From the NCBI RefSeq assembly GCF_036245475.1, contig NZ_BTPM01000001.1, positions 930,001 to 994,000 on the forward strand: a stretch of 64,000 nt of DNA. Reading direction: 5' to 3'. The translations under genes and the position numbers were made by a program. The first letter of the stretch is position 1. Each line of letters begins with the position of its first letter. Origin of the DNA: Vibrio sp. 10N. Lineage in GTDB: Bacteria; Pseudomonadota; Gammaproteobacteria; Enterobacterales; Vibrionaceae. The notes under the pieces are model-generated. The model did no database searches, was not told where the DNA came from, and saw only the letters and a program-made list of their open reading frames with translations. Shown piece after piece: positions 1-8,934 of this stretch.

Positions 1-812
1 GTCTAAAAATTCGCAAGATGCCTCAGGATCAAATTGATGCCGAAGTAAACCGTGTTGCAGAGATGCTGCAAATTGACCATTTACTGGATCGCAAACCATC
101 GCAGCTCTCGGGTGGTCAGAGACAAAGGGTAGCTATGGGCCGAGCATTGGCTCGTCGTCCTAAGCTCTACTTGTTTGATGAGCCGTTATCTAACCTAGAT
201 GCGAAATTGCGTGTCGAGATGCGCCATCAGATCAAGCGTTTGCATCAACAACTCAAGACTACGATTGTGTATGTGACCCACGACCAAATCGAAGCCATGA
301 CTCTCGCCGACCGTATCGCGGTGATGAAAGATGGTGAGTTACAGCAGTTGGGAACGCCAAAGGAGATCTACAACGAGCCAAACAATATGTTTGTGGCAGG
401 GTTTATGGGCTCTCCTTCGATGAACTTTATCAAAACTCGAGTTGACCTCGATGAGAACGATAAGCCCATTATTTATGTGGTTTCTGGTGACAATCAGCGG
501 CATGTGGTTGCGCTGCCTGAAGCTCTGCGTCCGCAAGACGGCAATGAAATCGTTATTGGCTTGCGCCCGGAGCATATTACCGAAAAGCTTGAAGAAGAGG
601 CGTCAGTAGCGACCCAAGTTAGCTTGAAGCTTGAAGTCCTTGAGCCAACGGGGCCTGACGTCATCGCTATGGTTAAAGTGAACGACCAAGAAGTTGCATG
701 CCGTTTGTCGCCAGAGTTTGATGCCAGTGTAGGACAGACGGCGCCACTCTACTTTGATATGTCTAAAGCGGTATTTTTCGATGCAGAGACTGAGCAGCGA
801 TTAATCGTTTAA
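1..812 (+). CDS. ABC transporter ATP-binding protein, MalK/UgpC type (5' truncated)
   Basis: ATPase subunit of a carbohydrate-type ABC importer, acting at the inner face of the membrane. The reading frame is open from base 3 (Leu-Lys-Ile-Arg-Lys before the first Met), so the gene starts left of the window and the Walker A motif is missing. Visible parts are the signature LSGGQRQRV, Walker [13 protein letters not shown], the switch His in VTHD, and a C-terminal TOBE-type region with GLRPEH, which is typical of MalK, UgpC and MsmK proteins. The transported sugar cannot be told without the permease and binding-protein genes, which lie outside. A strong hairpin follows the stop codon. Confidence 0.93.
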   Translation, partial: LKIRKMPQDQIDAEVNRVAEMLQIDHLLDRKPSQLSGGQRQRVAMGRALARRPKLYLFDEPLSNLDAKLRVEMRHQIKRLHQQLKTTIVYVTHDQIEAMTLADRIAVMKDGELQQLGTPKEIYNEPNNMFVAGFMGSPSMNFIKTRVDLDENDKPIIYVVSGDNQRHVVALPEALRPQDGNEIVIGLRPEHITEKLEEEASVATQVSLKLEVLEPTGPDVIAMVKVNDQEVACRLSPEFDASVGQTAPLYFDMSKAVFFDAETEQRLIV

Positions 813-841
813 CGACCCGTAACTCATTATCAACCCAAAGA

Positions 842-880
842 AAGCCGAAGGCAATCGACGAGATTGCCTTCGGCTTCAAA
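842..880 (+). terminator. Terminator hairpin after the ABC ATPase gene
   Basis: A perfect 15-bp inverted repeat (842-856 and 862-876) with a GACGA loop lies 30 bases after the stop. The following sequence is only weakly T-rich, so it may terminate inefficiently or protect the 3' end. Confidence 0.65.
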
Positions 881-935
881 CATATATAGCCAAGGGGACG
901 TGTTACGTTGATTCTCAAAGATGCAATAGTCCCTT

Positions 936-965
936 TTGGCTGAGTGTTTACTTACTAACTATAAT
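936..965 (+). promoter_or_regulatory. Candidate sigma-70 promoter of the subtilase gene
   Basis: A perfect -10 TATAAT at 960-965 is preceded after 18 bases by TTGGCT at 936-941 (four of six matches to the -35 consensus). The start codon lies 50 bases downstream. Confidence 0.45.
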
Positions 966-1014
966 TCTTACCACGAGTCAGTCATTCATACTCAACCAAG
1001 ATATGGGAGGATTT

Positions 1015-2184
1015 ATGAAGCTGTCTAATGTAACAATGGCCATTGCCACTATCGCACTGAGTACATCACTGCAAGCAGGTGTAAAGCAAGGTCATGATTT
1101 TACCAATCAATATATCGTTGTGTTCAACAGCGGAGTCTCGGAGTCTAAGCGCAGTGAAGTGGCGAATTTTGTTCTACAGAACAAAGGTAAGGTCACTCAA
1201 CATTACCGCCATGCACTCAAAGGGATGTCAGTGAATTTGCCCCCTCAAGCGAAAGCTCAATTGTCTCGATTTAGTGAGGTCGCATATATAGAACAAGACC
1301 GTTTGATGGTAGCACTTCCTCGAGGAGGGAAGCCTAATAGAGGAGGGGATGATACCAGTCCACCTCAAGAGCAACAGACGCCTTGGGGAGTGACTCGAGT
1401 CGGTGGGCCGAGTAGCAATGGTCCGTTCGCGACGGCGTGGGTGATAGACACTGGAATCGATAGTCGTCATGCCGACTTAAACGTAGATACAGCGCGAGGA
1501 GCGAACTTTACTCGCGGAAAAAACACCACTGAAGATGGAAATGGGCATGGGACTCACGTTGCGGGCACGATAGCGGCTGTCGACAATACGATTGATGTTG
1601 TTGGGGTGGCTCCAGGCGCCAAAGTAGTGCCAGTTCGCGTCCTTGACAATAACGGTAGTGGTAGTATGTCTGGGGTGATCGCAGGGGTCGATCATGTTGC
1701 TGCCAATGCTGGCCCAGGTGATTGCGCTAATATGAGCTTAGGTGGTGCAGGGTACTCGCAGGCTTTGGATGAAGCGTTAATTAATGCCGTGGAGTTGACC
1801 GGGGTGACATTTGCTATTGCCGCTGGTAACAGCGGAGCCGATATTATTGGCTACACGCCGGCGGTGACCCAGTATCCGGGGGTCTATACGATATCAGCGT
1901 TTGCAAGTGGTGATAGCGTTGCGAGCTTCTCCAACTTCTCAAATAATAATGTTTATACTCGCTCAGATGGTGTATCTGTTGCCTCGACGATGGAGTTTGC
2001 TATGCCAGGCGTTAATGTTCTGTCAACGCAAGCAGGAGGCGGTGTAGTGGCTTACAACGGAACGTCCATGGCCGCGCCCCATTTTTGTGGTGTGGTGCTT
2101 GCCGTCGGTATCGAAAATATCACGATTGATGGTTATATTGCGGACCCAAGAGACAGCTATCCAGATCCAGTCGCCAGCCAGTAG
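1015..2184 (+). CDS. Secreted S8 family serine peptidase (subtilase) with I9 propeptide
   Basis: Secreted subtilisin-type protease of 389 residues. Residues 1-21 form a signal peptide ending SLQAG. Residues about 33-100 are an I9 inhibitor-like propeptide (QYIVVFNSG to IEQDRLMVAL), then a Gly/Pro-rich linker, then the catalytic domain. The triad is visible: Asp145 in VIDTGID, His178 in GHGTHVAG, Ser351 in NGTSMAAP, with oxyanion Asn272 in AAGNSG. An in-frame ATG 12 bases earlier is rejected because GGAGG lies between the two ATGs, ideally placed for 1015. Only about 38 residues follow the active Ser, so there is no P-domain, PPC domain or GlyGly-CTERM tail. The gene is monocistronic, flanked by a terminator upstream and structured DNA downstream. 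Confidence 0.93.
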   Translation: MKLSNVTMAIATIALSTSLQAGVKQGHDFTNQYIVVFNSGVSESKRSEVANFVLQNKGKVTQHYRHALKGMSVNLPPQAKAQLSRFSEVAYIEQDRLMVALPRGGKPNRGGDDTSPPQEQQTPWGVTRVGGPSSNGPFATAWVIDTGIDSRHADLNVDTARGANFTRGKNTTEDGNGHGTHVAGTIAAVDNTIDVVGVAPGAKVVPVRVLDNNGSGSMSGVIAGVDHVAANAGPGDCANMSLGGAGYSQALDEALINAVELTGVTFAIAAGNSGADIIGYTPAVTQYPGVYTISAFASGDSVASFSNFSNNNVYTRSDGVSVASTMEFAMPGVNVLSTQAGGGVVAYNGTSMAAPHFCGVVLAVGIENITIDGYIADPRDSYPDPVASQ

Positions 2185-2186
2185 TT

Positions 2187-2248
2187 GGTGGAAATCCACC
2201 CATTTTAACCAACGCCTTGTATGGGTTTCCACTCATCAAGGCTTGGTT
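2187..2248. repeat. Overlapping inverted repeats after the subtilase gene
   Basis: GGTGG/CCACC (2187-2200) forms one short hairpin. AACCAACGCCTTG (2207-2219) pairs with CAAGGCTTGGTT (2237-2248), with one bulged base. GTGGAAA and TTTCCAC also pair, which competes with the first hairpin. There is no T-tract. This could be the subtilase 3' end, or DctD-binding DNA upstream of the dctP promoter. Confidence 0.45.
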
Positions 2249-2318
2249 ACCTGAGTCTTATATGACACATTCTTGATTTTATCTATTATTAATCAATAGT
2301 TTAAAATTAATTTTTAAC

Positions 2319-2335
2319 TTGGCATTGTTGTTGCT
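2319..2335 (+). promoter_or_regulatory. Sigma-54 promoter of dctPQM
   Basis: The sequence TTGGCATTGTTGTTGCT carries the -24 GG (2321-2322) and -12 GC (2333-2334) exactly 10 bases apart and fits the TGGCAY-N5-TTGCW consensus. The transcript should begin near 2346. The window also encodes DctD, a sigma-54 activator, and DctB, its kinase, which fits control of this promoter by dicarboxylate sensing. Confidence 0.8.
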
Positions 2336-2392
2336 CCTTGTAGAACATCAGTACCCATAGATGGGACTGCATTCATTCAAAGGAGAATAATA

Positions 2393-3391
2393 ATGTTAAA
2401 GCCTCTATCCCTATTGTCTGCCTCTGCGCTTGCGCTTGTTAGCTTCAATGCGGCTGCCAACTGTGACCCAGGTGAGATTGTCATTAAGTTCAGTCACGTA
2501 ACCAATACTGACAAGCATCCAAAAGGCATTGCCGCGTCATTGCTTGAAGAGCGCGTGAATACCGAAATGAACGGTAAAGCGTGTATGCAGGTGTTCCCCA
2601 ACTCAACACTGTACGATGATAATAAAGTTCTCGAAGCCCTTTTGAACGGTGATGTTCAACTTGCCGCTCCTTCACTTTCTAAATTCGAGAAGTTTACTAA
2701 GAAGTACCGCATCTTCGACCTACCATTCCTGTTTGAAAACGTAGAGGCAGTCGATCGTTTCCAAAATTCAGAGTCAGGTGAAAAGCTTAAGAATGCGATG
2801 AAGCGTCGTGGCCTTCAAGGTCTAGCGTTTTGGCATAACGGTATGAAGCAGATGTCGGCGAACAAGCCGCTGTTGGTCCCTGGTGATGCGAAAGATCTGA
2901 AGTTCCGTGTTCAAGCCTCTGATGTTCTGGTTGCACAGTTTGAGCAGCTCGGTGCTAACCCGCAGAAAATGTCGTTCAAAGAAGTATACGGTGGCCTGCA
3001 AACTAAGGTTATCGATGGTCAAGAGAATACTTGGTCAAACATTTACGGTAAAAAGTTCTTTGAAGTACAGGACGGCGTAACCGAAACCAACCACGGCATC
3101 CTTGATTACCTTGTCGTGACATCTCGTGAGTTCTGGGATGGTATGCCAGAGGATACGCGTGATCAGTTTGCTCAAATCCTCAAAGAAGTGACGGACACTC
3201 GTAACGCTGAGTCGACCAAGGTTAACTTGGCTAACAAAAATAACATTGTCGAGTCTGGCGGTGTTGTCCGCACTTTGACACCAGAACAGCGTCAACAATG
3301 GGTAGAAGCGCTTCAACCAGTATGGAAGAAGTTTGAGAAGGATATCGGCTCTGATCTTATCGAAGCGGCTCTTGCTTCTAATCAACAGTAA
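2393..3391 (+). CDS. dctP: TRAP transporter C4-dicarboxylate-binding protein DctP
   Basis: Periplasmic solute receptor of a tripartite ATP-independent (TRAP) transporter, 332 residues. A signal peptide covers about residues 1-22 (ends NAAAN). The DctP fold is recognised from KFSHVTN near the N-terminus, YGGLQTKVIDGQEN, and the LKFRVQ segment whose Arg normally binds the substrate carboxylate. Start: ATG with AAGGAG 9 bases upstream. It is followed by dctQ and dctM, and the adjacent DctBD pair supports C4-dicarboxylates (succinate, fumarate, malate) as substrate, though the exact ligand is inferred from family and context. Confidence 0.95.
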   Translation: MLKPLSLLSASALALVSFNAAANCDPGEIVIKFSHVTNTDKHPKGIAASLLEERVNTEMNGKACMQVFPNSTLYDDNKVLEALLNGDVQLAAPSLSKFEKFTKKYRIFDLPFLFENVEAVDRFQNSESGEKLKNAMKRRGLQGLAFWHNGMKQMSANKPLLVPGDAKDLKFRVQASDVLVAQFEQLGANPQKMSFKEVYGGLQTKVIDGQENTWSNIYGKKFFEVQDGVTETNHGILDYLVVTSREFWDGMPEDTRDQFAQILKEVTDTRNAESTKVNLANKNNIVESGGVVRTLTPEQRQQWVEALQPVWKKFEKDIGSDLIEAALASNQQ

Positions 3392-3407
3392 TCACTAAGC
3401 AGCACAT

Positions 3408-3431
3408 GGCCTCACGGTTGTGAGGTCATTT
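3408..3431 (+). terminator. Intercistronic hairpin between dctP and dctQ
   Basis: GGCCTCAC (3408-3415), loop GGTT, GTGAGGTC (3420-3427), then ATTTT. It is probably a partial terminator or 3' stabiliser giving more receptor than permease, as is common in binding-protein-dependent operons. Confidence 0.6.
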
Positions 3432-3457
3432 TCCCTGTCCCAATTATTACAAAAGCG

Positions 3458-4120
3458 ATGTATCACATGGAACAGTCTCTTATCTCTCGTATTGGCAAAG
3501 TGACCGATGCCTTTGAAGAAACGTTGATTGCGTTCTTCTTAGGTGCGATGACGTTGTTGACCTTTGCTAATGTTATTTCTCGTTATGTGTTTAACGACAA
3601 TATCTTATGGGCACTTGAACTTACCGTCTTTATGTTCGCCTGGATGGTGTTGGTCGGCGCGTCTTATGGTGTGAAAAAGCATTTTCATATCGGTGTGGAT
3701 GTGGTGATCAACATGGTATCGGAAAAGCACCGTAAGCTGTTTGCCATCTTTTCTGTTTTGGCCTGTCTGACTTTCTCAGTTTTACTACTCATTGGTTCAT
3801 GGAACTACTGGTATCCGTTTGTTACGGATAGAGCTTGGTATGAAACCGATGATATCCCTATGCCAGAAATGCTGCAGTTTCTAGCCGATTGGCTCAATGA
3901 AGGTGAGCGCTACGAAAAAATGCCGCGCTTTATTCCATACATGGCTTTGCCTATTGGTATGGCGATGCTGACATTTCGATTTACCCAGGCTGCGTATCAA
4001 ATTATCACCGGAAAACTGGATCGCTTAATTGCCGGCCACGAAGCGGAAGAAGATCTGGAAGCGCTGAAAGCCGAGATGCAAGACAACGCGTTTGATAACG
4101 TTAAGGACAAGGATAAATAA
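3458..4120 (+). CDS. dctQ: TRAP transporter small permease DctQ
   Basis: Small membrane subunit of the TRAP transporter, 220 residues and four predicted membrane segments (about residues 26-46, 58-76, 100-120, 165-185). The charged C-terminal tail (EAEEDLEALKAEMQ onward) is cytoplasmic-like. The motif NVISRYVFNDNILWALEL is typical of DctQ. The start is uncertain: ATG at 3458 or, in frame, at 3467; neither has a strong ribosome site. The dctM start follows its stop by two bases, indicating translational coupling. Confidence 0.93.
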   Translation: MYHMEQSLISRIGKVTDAFEETLIAFFLGAMTLLTFANVISRYVFNDNILWALELTVFMFAWMVLVGASYGVKKHFHIGVDVVINMVSEKHRKLFAIFSVLACLTFSVLLLIGSWNYWYPFVTDRAWYETDDIPMPEMLQFLADWLNEGERYEKMPRFIPYMALPIGMAMLTFRFTQAAYQIITGKLDRLIAGHEAEEDLEALKAEMQDNAFDNVKDKDK

Positions 4121-4122
4121 GC

Positions 4123-5484
4123 ATGGATATTCTATTACTCTTTTTGATGGTGATAGGCTTTATGCTTATCGGGGTACCGATCGCGGTATCGCTTGGCCTA
4201 TCGAGTATTTTGTTTTTGTTAATGCATTCGGATGCGTCATTGGCATCAGTCGCGCAGACGCTGTTTAACGCCTTTGCTGGCCACTACACACTTCTCGCGA
4301 TCCCCTTCTTTATTCTCGCCTCAAGCTTTATGTCGACCGGTGGTGTTGCGAAGCGAATTATCCGCTTTGCGATCGCAATGGTGGGCTGGTTTCGCGGTGG
4401 TCTGGCGATGGCATCGGTAGTGGCTTGTATGATGTTTGCGGCGCTGTCTGGCTCGTCTCCAGCCACCGTGGTCGCCATCGGTAGTATTGTTATCGCAGGT
4501 ATGATCAAAAACGGCTACACCAAAGAGTTCGCCGCAGGGGTTATCTGTAATGCGGGCACGCTGGGTATTCTTATTCCGCCATCTATCGTTATGGTGGTTT
4601 ACGCGGCAGCGACGGATGTGTCGGTAGGGCGTATGTTCCTGGGTGGCGTTATTCCGGGGCTGCTAGCAGGTCTCATGCTGATGATCGCTATCTATATTGC
4701 CGCGAAGGTAAAGGGGTTACCGAAACAACCCTTTGTCGGTTGGAAAGAAGTCTTCGATTCTGCTCGTGAAGCGAGTTGGGGTCTGCTGTTAGTGGTGATT
4801 ATCCTCGGTGGTATCTATGGCGGGGTGTTTACACCAACGGAAGCGGCGGCAGTGGCAGCGGTTTACTCGTTCTTGATTGCCAACTTTATCTACAAAGATA
4901 TGGGGCCATTCGCGGACAAGGAAAACACCAAACCAGCGATAGTAAAAGTGTTCCAGACCTTTGTTCACAAAGATACCAAGCACACACTCTTTGAGGCAGG
5001 TAAGCTCACTATTATGCTGCTGTTTATCATTGCGAATGCGTTGATTCTGAAACACGTACTGACAGAAGAGCGTATTCCACAGATGATCACCGAATCCATG
5101 CTTTCAGCAGGTTTAGGGCCTATCACCTTCCTGATTGTGGTTAACGTTCTGCTGCTTATCGGTGGTCAATTTATGGAACCGTCTGGTCTGCTTATCATTG
5201 TGGCGCCGTTGGTGTTTCCAATCGCTATCGCGTTAGGCATCGACCCTATTCACCTTGGCATCATGATGGTAGTGAACATGGAGATTGGCATGATAACGCC
5301 GCCAGTTGGCCTTAACTTGTTTGTGACGGCTGGGGTAGCGAAGATGTCGATGATGGGCGTGGTGAAAGCCGCACTGCCTTGGGTGGCAGTGATGTTCTTG
5401 TTCTTGATCATTGTTACTTACGTGCCTTGGGTTTCAACTTGGCTGCCAACGACCCTAATGGGGCCTGAAATCATCACCAAGTAA
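4123..5484 (+). CDS. dctM: TRAP transporter large permease DctM
   Basis: Large membrane subunit of the TRAP transporter, 453 residues, about twelve membrane segments; it carries the Na+-driven elevator-type transport core. DctM hallmarks are GVPIAVSLGLSS near the start, ALSGSSPATVVAIG, GILIPPSI and MEIGMITPPVGLNLFV. It is last in the dctPQM operon. AAGGATAAATAAGC precedes the ATG. No good terminator for the plus strand follows: the hairpin at 5509-5528 has its T-tract on the minus side. Confidence 0.95.
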   Translation: MDILLLFLMVIGFMLIGVPIAVSLGLSSILFLLMHSDASLASVAQTLFNAFAGHYTLLAIPFFILASSFMSTGGVAKRIIRFAIAMVGWFRGGLAMASVVACMMFAALSGSSPATVVAIGSIVIAGMIKNGYTKEFAAGVICNAGTLGILIPPSIVMVVYAAATDVSVGRMFLGGVIPGLLAGLMLMIAIYIAAKVKGLPKQPFVGWKEVFDSAREASWGLLLVVIILGGIYGGVFTPTEAAAVAAVYSFLIANFIYKDMGPFADKENTKPAIVKVFQTFVHKDTKHTLFEAGKLTIMLLFIIANALILKHVLTEERIPQMITESMLSAGLGPITFLIVVNVLLLIGGQFMEPSGLLIIVAPLVFPIAIALGIDPIHLGIMMVVNMEIGMITPPVGLNLFVTAGVAKMSMMGVVKAALPWVAVMFLFLIIVTYVPWVSTWLPTTLMGPEIITK

Positions 5485-5505
5485 AAAAACTTAGTCATTA
5501 ACAGC

Positions 5506-5528
5506 AAAAGGAGGTCGTTAGACCTCCT
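5506..5528 (-). terminator. Terminator of the small minus-strand gene
   Basis: AGGAGGTC (5509-5516), loop GTTA, GACCTCCT (5521-5528). Read on the minus strand the stem is followed by TTTT. The stop codon of the small gene (5518-5520) lies in the loop, so coding sequence and terminator overlap. Confidence 0.65.
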
Positions 5529-5703
5529 CATCAATATGTTTGCCGTAAATTTCTCGAGGATCAGGCTGGTAACGTCTTTCATACAGCACACGTTTTGGTT
5601 TAGCCTGGCGTCTCTCCCCACTAGCGACACGTTGTTCAACGTAAAAAATGCCATCTATCTCAACTGTGTCAGAAATGAAGGGCACTTTGGTTTTTTCCCC
5701 CAT
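5518..5703 (-). CDS. Small hypothetical protein downstream of dctBD
   Basis: A 61-residue, highly charged, probably cytosolic protein of unknown function (MGEKTKVPFI at the start, HIDEEV at the end, with an Arg/Lys-rich middle). Support for a real gene: AAGGAG eight bases before the ATG, a -10-like TATACT on the minus strand at 5754-5759, and a hairpin with T-tract exactly at its end. It lies 85 bases downstream of dctD on the same strand and converges on dctM. I recognise no domain. Its position suggests a link to the dicarboxylate regulon, but nothing in the sequence proves this. Confidence 0.65.
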   Translation of the reverse strand: MGEKTKVPFISDTVEIDGIFYVEQRVASGERRQAKPKRVLYERRYQPDPREIYGKHIDEEV

Positions 5704-5788
5704 AACGACTCCTTATTAATAATTATGTATGCAACTCCATGGCTACACTTTCAAGTATAGGAGATATCAATCACAGTTCTAGCTTATT

Positions 5789-7132
5789 TTAGTGTTCGCT
5801 TTTATAGGATTCCTTAATAAGCTGATATTTCTGCATTTTATCGTACAGTGTTTTTCTTGGTACATTGAGTTTTTCCATCGTTTGCTTGATGCTGCCATTA
5901 GTTTCGACCAATGCTTGTTCAATGACGCTTTTTTCAAACAATCCCACCTGTTCAGCAAGGCTTTGACCCCACTCTTGGTTATCATTTTGTGGGTTACCCG
6001 CCTGAATTTTTCCGAGTAGCACAAAACGCTCAGCTGAGTTTCTTAGTTCTCTTACGTTACCAGGCCAGTCATGGCTGATTAATTGGCTGAGCTGAGTCGC
6101 AGAGAGAGCGTTGGCCGTTTTGCCATAACGGGAGGCGGCGACAAGTTGAAAGTGATGGAAAAGGGCGGCGATGTCGTCTTTTCTATCTCGTAGTGGAGGA
6201 AGATCAAGAGTGACAATGTTGAGTCGATAGTAGAGGTCCTGTCGAAATTCACCGGCCAGTGAGGCTTGGTTCAGATCCGTTTTGGTTGCGGCGATAACGC
6301 GGATATTTAAAGGAATGAGGGTATTGGAACCCACTCGTTCAATGGCGCGCTCTTGCAGTACACGAAGCAGGCGGATTTGCGCCTGCATGGGCATAGATTC
6401 AATTTCATCGAGAAACAGTGTGCCGCCTTGGGCATGCTCAAATTTACCTATTCGAACGCTTTCCGCCCCAGTAAAGGCGCCTTTTTCATGTCCGTACAAC
6501 TCACTCTCAATCAAGTTTTCAGGCACGGCGCCGCAGTTGACGGCAACAAAGTTGGCATCACGTCGACGGCTTTGTTCGTGCAAAGAGCGTGCGACCAGCT
6601 CTTTGCCGGTGCCAGTTTCGCCAAACAGGAGAATATCGGCTTCCGTATCGGCAACTAGGCCAATCGTTTCTCGTAAGCCTTGTATTACCGGAGTATCGCC
6701 GATGATTCTCGGGCCTAACGTTTGGCTGGCCTTTAGTGAGCGTTTGAGCTGCTCGTTTTCTAAGGTGAGCTGGCGCTTTTCAATAGCGCGCTGAGTGATC
6801 TCGATAAGGCGCTCTGCAGAAAATGGCTTTTCAATAAAGTCATACGCGCCATCTTGAATGGCTTGCACTGCCATGGATATGTCGCCGTGGCCAGTGATAA
6901 GAATAACCGGAATGCCAGGGTGATGATGACAGACAGTATTGAGTAAATCCAACCCCGACAATCCAGGTAATCGGATATCGGAAATGATGGCAAGTGGCGC
7001 TTCTTGTTTGAGGTCGAGTAGCGCATCCTCGACACTGGCAAAGCACTTCGCGTCGATATCGGCGAGTTCAAAGCTTTGCTCTAAGGCAATGCGAATGTCC
7101 GATTCGTCATCAATAAAAAACACTTGGCTCAT
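5789..7132 (-). CDS. dctD: Sigma-54-dependent response regulator DctD
   Basis: NtrC-family activator, 447 residues. An N-terminal receiver domain (phospho-acceptor Asp in IISDIRLPG, about residue 55) is followed by an AAA+ domain with Walker A GETGTGKE, the sigma-54-contacting loop GAFTGA and Walker B TLFLDEIE, then a Fis-type helix-turn-helix near the C-terminus (IKQTMEKLNVPRKTLYDKM). It should activate the sigma-54 promoter at 2319-2335. Its ATG overlaps the dctB stop by four bases (ATGA), so the two are translationally coupled. Confidence 0.95.
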   Translation of the reverse strand: MSQVFFIDDESDIRIALEQSFELADIDAKCFASVEDALLDLKQEAPLAIISDIRLPGLSGLDLLNTVCHHHPGIPVILITGHGDISMAVQAIQDGAYDFIEKPFSAERLIEITQRAIEKRQLTLENEQLKRSLKASQTLGPRIIGDTPVIQGLRETIGLVADTEADILLFGETGTGKELVARSLHEQSRRRDANFVAVNCGAVPENLIESELYGHEKGAFTGAESVRIGKFEHAQGGTLFLDEIESMPMQAQIRLLRVLQERAIERVGSNTLIPLNIRVIAATKTDLNQASLAGEFRQDLYYRLNIVTLDLPPLRDRKDDIAALFHHFQLVAASRYGKTANALSATQLSQLISHDWPGNVRELRNSAERFVLLGKIQAGNPQNDNQEWGQSLAEQVGLFEKSVIEQALVETNGSIKQTMEKLNVPRKTLYDKMQKYQLIKESYKSEH

Positions 7133-8934
7133 GAAGGCTTCCTTGTTGGTGTCGTAGCAGGCTTAGAAAGAGGCAGCTCCACACTAAAGCGAGCGCCACC
7201 TAGTGCAGATTGAGTAACATGGATCTGACCATCTAGGTTTTGAATGATTTGCTGGGAAATAGACAGCCCTAACCCTAAACCGTTTTCCTTAGTGGTGTAG
7301 AAAGGCTCAAACAGTGTTGGGGATGAATAGTCTTCTAAACCAGGACCTGAATCGTCGACGTGTATCATCACCGTGTGCTCCATCTCCTCGACAGTCAGTT
7401 GTAGCTGTTTTTGCGGACTGTTTTCCATCGCCTGCATTGCATTGGTCATTAGATTAATCAGCACCTGTTCTAACTGAATAGGGTTAATGACAACAAGGGT
7501 ATCTTGCTGCGCAATGACACTATCCAGTTTTACCTGAAGGCTTTTTATCTGCGGTTGAATGAGTTCGATGGTTGAGAAAATGACGGGTGCTAATTTCACT
7601 TCACTCAGCTCATTGGCGTCACTGCGTCTGGCAAAAGACTTGAGCTGCTGGCTGATTTTCGCCATTCGTTCCGTCAGGGCAACAATGCGGCTGAGGTTGT
7701 CTTTCGCGCGTTCGACTTTGTGCTTGTCGATAAAGCGTTGACCATTTTCAGCAAAGCTACGAATCGCCGCAAGCGGGTTATTGAGTTCATGGCTAATGCT
7801 GGCCGACATCTGGCCAAGCACGGCAAGCTTTGCTGCCTGAATCAATTCATCTTGGGCTTGGCGAAGGGCTTTTTCGGTTTTCACTCGCTCATCTATTTCG
7901 ACATGCAGTTCTGCGGTTCTTTCCATGACTTGAAATTCTAGTTTTTGTTTTGCTTCCGCTTGTAGCTGTTCGATTTGCCGGTGTCGATAACGACGATTCT
8001 CAGCAAGAGCAATGAACAAATAAACAGAGATAAACACCAAAGCCAGCACGCTAATGAAACCAAATACATCGACATACAAGGTCGACAAGGGGGTGAGCAC
8101 GCGAAGTATCAGGTTGGGGATGCCCGAATCGCGTTGGGTCGCTAAATAGTGCCGGGTAAACAGGTTACCTTTTGGATTGGTGAGCAGCGTAGAGCTGGCC
8201 AATAAGTCACCTTGGAAACCCAGACTTGTAATCGTGGTTTGCAGATACTGCCTTGAATCACGGATGGAGGTTAACGTGTCTGAGTCGATATCGGTTAGGC
8301 TGGTAAATAGCCAGTCGGAATCGCTGGACATAAACACAATTTGATTATTGTCGGTCGCCACATAAATGCTGGTGTCACTTTGCCAGCTGCGCTCTATTGA
8401 AGACAGATCCATTTTGACCACAACAACACCAATATGGTCGGCGGCATAGGTAACGGGAAACGAGTAATAATAACCCCTTTGTCCAGATGTCGACCCTAAA
8501 GCAAAGTAAGCACTTTGGTTGCCCTCAATTGCTTGCTGAAAGTAGGGACGAAACGCAAAGTTTTTACCGACAAACGAATGAGGAAGGTTCCAATTGCTCG
8601 CCGCGATGGTATTACCGTAGCGATCGAGAAGGTAAGTGTCGGAAGCAAGAATGATTTTGTTAGCTTGCTGCAAATAGCGGTTGGTGACTTCTATTTGTGC
8701 AGAATTGTTGGGGGCTTGGAGTGCATCGACCAACTCTTTATCTTGGGAAAGCAGTTGAGGGATATGACGGTATTTGTCGAGTTTACTGTCAATCGTCTCG
8801 ACAAAGCGGTTGAGCCAGTTTTGATGCTGAAGTTGCATCGCTTCCAAACTGTGGCTCCAGTACCAATGACCAGCGGTAGCGGAGATGAAAGTAAACAGTG
8901 CAATAAAGCTCACCAAAATCCGTTTTAATCGCAT
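7129..8934 (-). CDS. dctB: C4-dicarboxylate sensor histidine kinase DctB
   Basis: Membrane sensor kinase, 601 residues from the chosen start. A transmembrane helix near residues 5-25, a periplasmic double-Cache-like sensor, a second helix around residue 290, a coiled-coil linker, then HisKA with phospho-acceptor His in SISHELNNPLA and an HATPase_c domain ending GLGLGLSISQQI. The frame is open 68 codons further upstream, but MRLKRILVSF at 8934 gives the normal kinase N-terminus and has a GGTAGGGG ribosome site. It phosphorylates DctD. The sensor would detect extracytoplasmic C4-dicarboxylate. Confidence 0.92.
   Translation of the reverse strand: MRLKRILVSFIALFTFISATAGHWYWSHSLEAMQLQHQNWLNRFVETIDSKLDKYRHIPQLLSQDKELVDALQAPNNSAQIEVTNRYLQQANKIILASDTYLLDRYGNTIAASNWNLPHSFVGKNFAFRPYFQQAIEGNQSAYFALGSTSGQRGYYYSFPVTYAADHIGVVVVKMDLSSIERSWQSDTSIYVATDNNQIVFMSSDSDWLFTSLTDIDSDTLTSIRDSRQYLQTTITSLGFQGDLLASSTLLTNPKGNLFTRHYLATQRDSGIPNLILRVLTPLSTLYVDVFGFISVLALVFISVYLFIALAENRRYRHRQIEQLQAEAKQKLEFQVMERTAELHVEIDERVKTEKALRQAQDELIQAAKLAVLGQMSASISHELNNPLAAIRSFAENGQRFIDKHKVERAKDNLSRIVALTERMAKISQQLKSFARRSDANELSEVKLAPVIFSTIELIQPQIKSLQVKLDSVIAQQDTLVVINPIQLEQVLINLMTNAMQAMENSPQKQLQLTVEEMEHTVMIHVDDSGPGLEDYSSPTLFEPFYTTKENGLGLGLSISQQIIQNLDGQIHVTQSALGGARFSVELPLSKPATTPTRKPS

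Noticed and set aside
1015..2184. The subtilase as a substrate of the rhombosortase
   Set aside because: Its C-terminus has no Gly-Gly motif, hydrophobic helix or basic tail as required for GlyGly-CTERM.
6282..6794. 170-codon plus-strand open frame
   Set aside because: Exactly antisense to the AAA+ domain of dctD; no ribosome site and unlikely composition.
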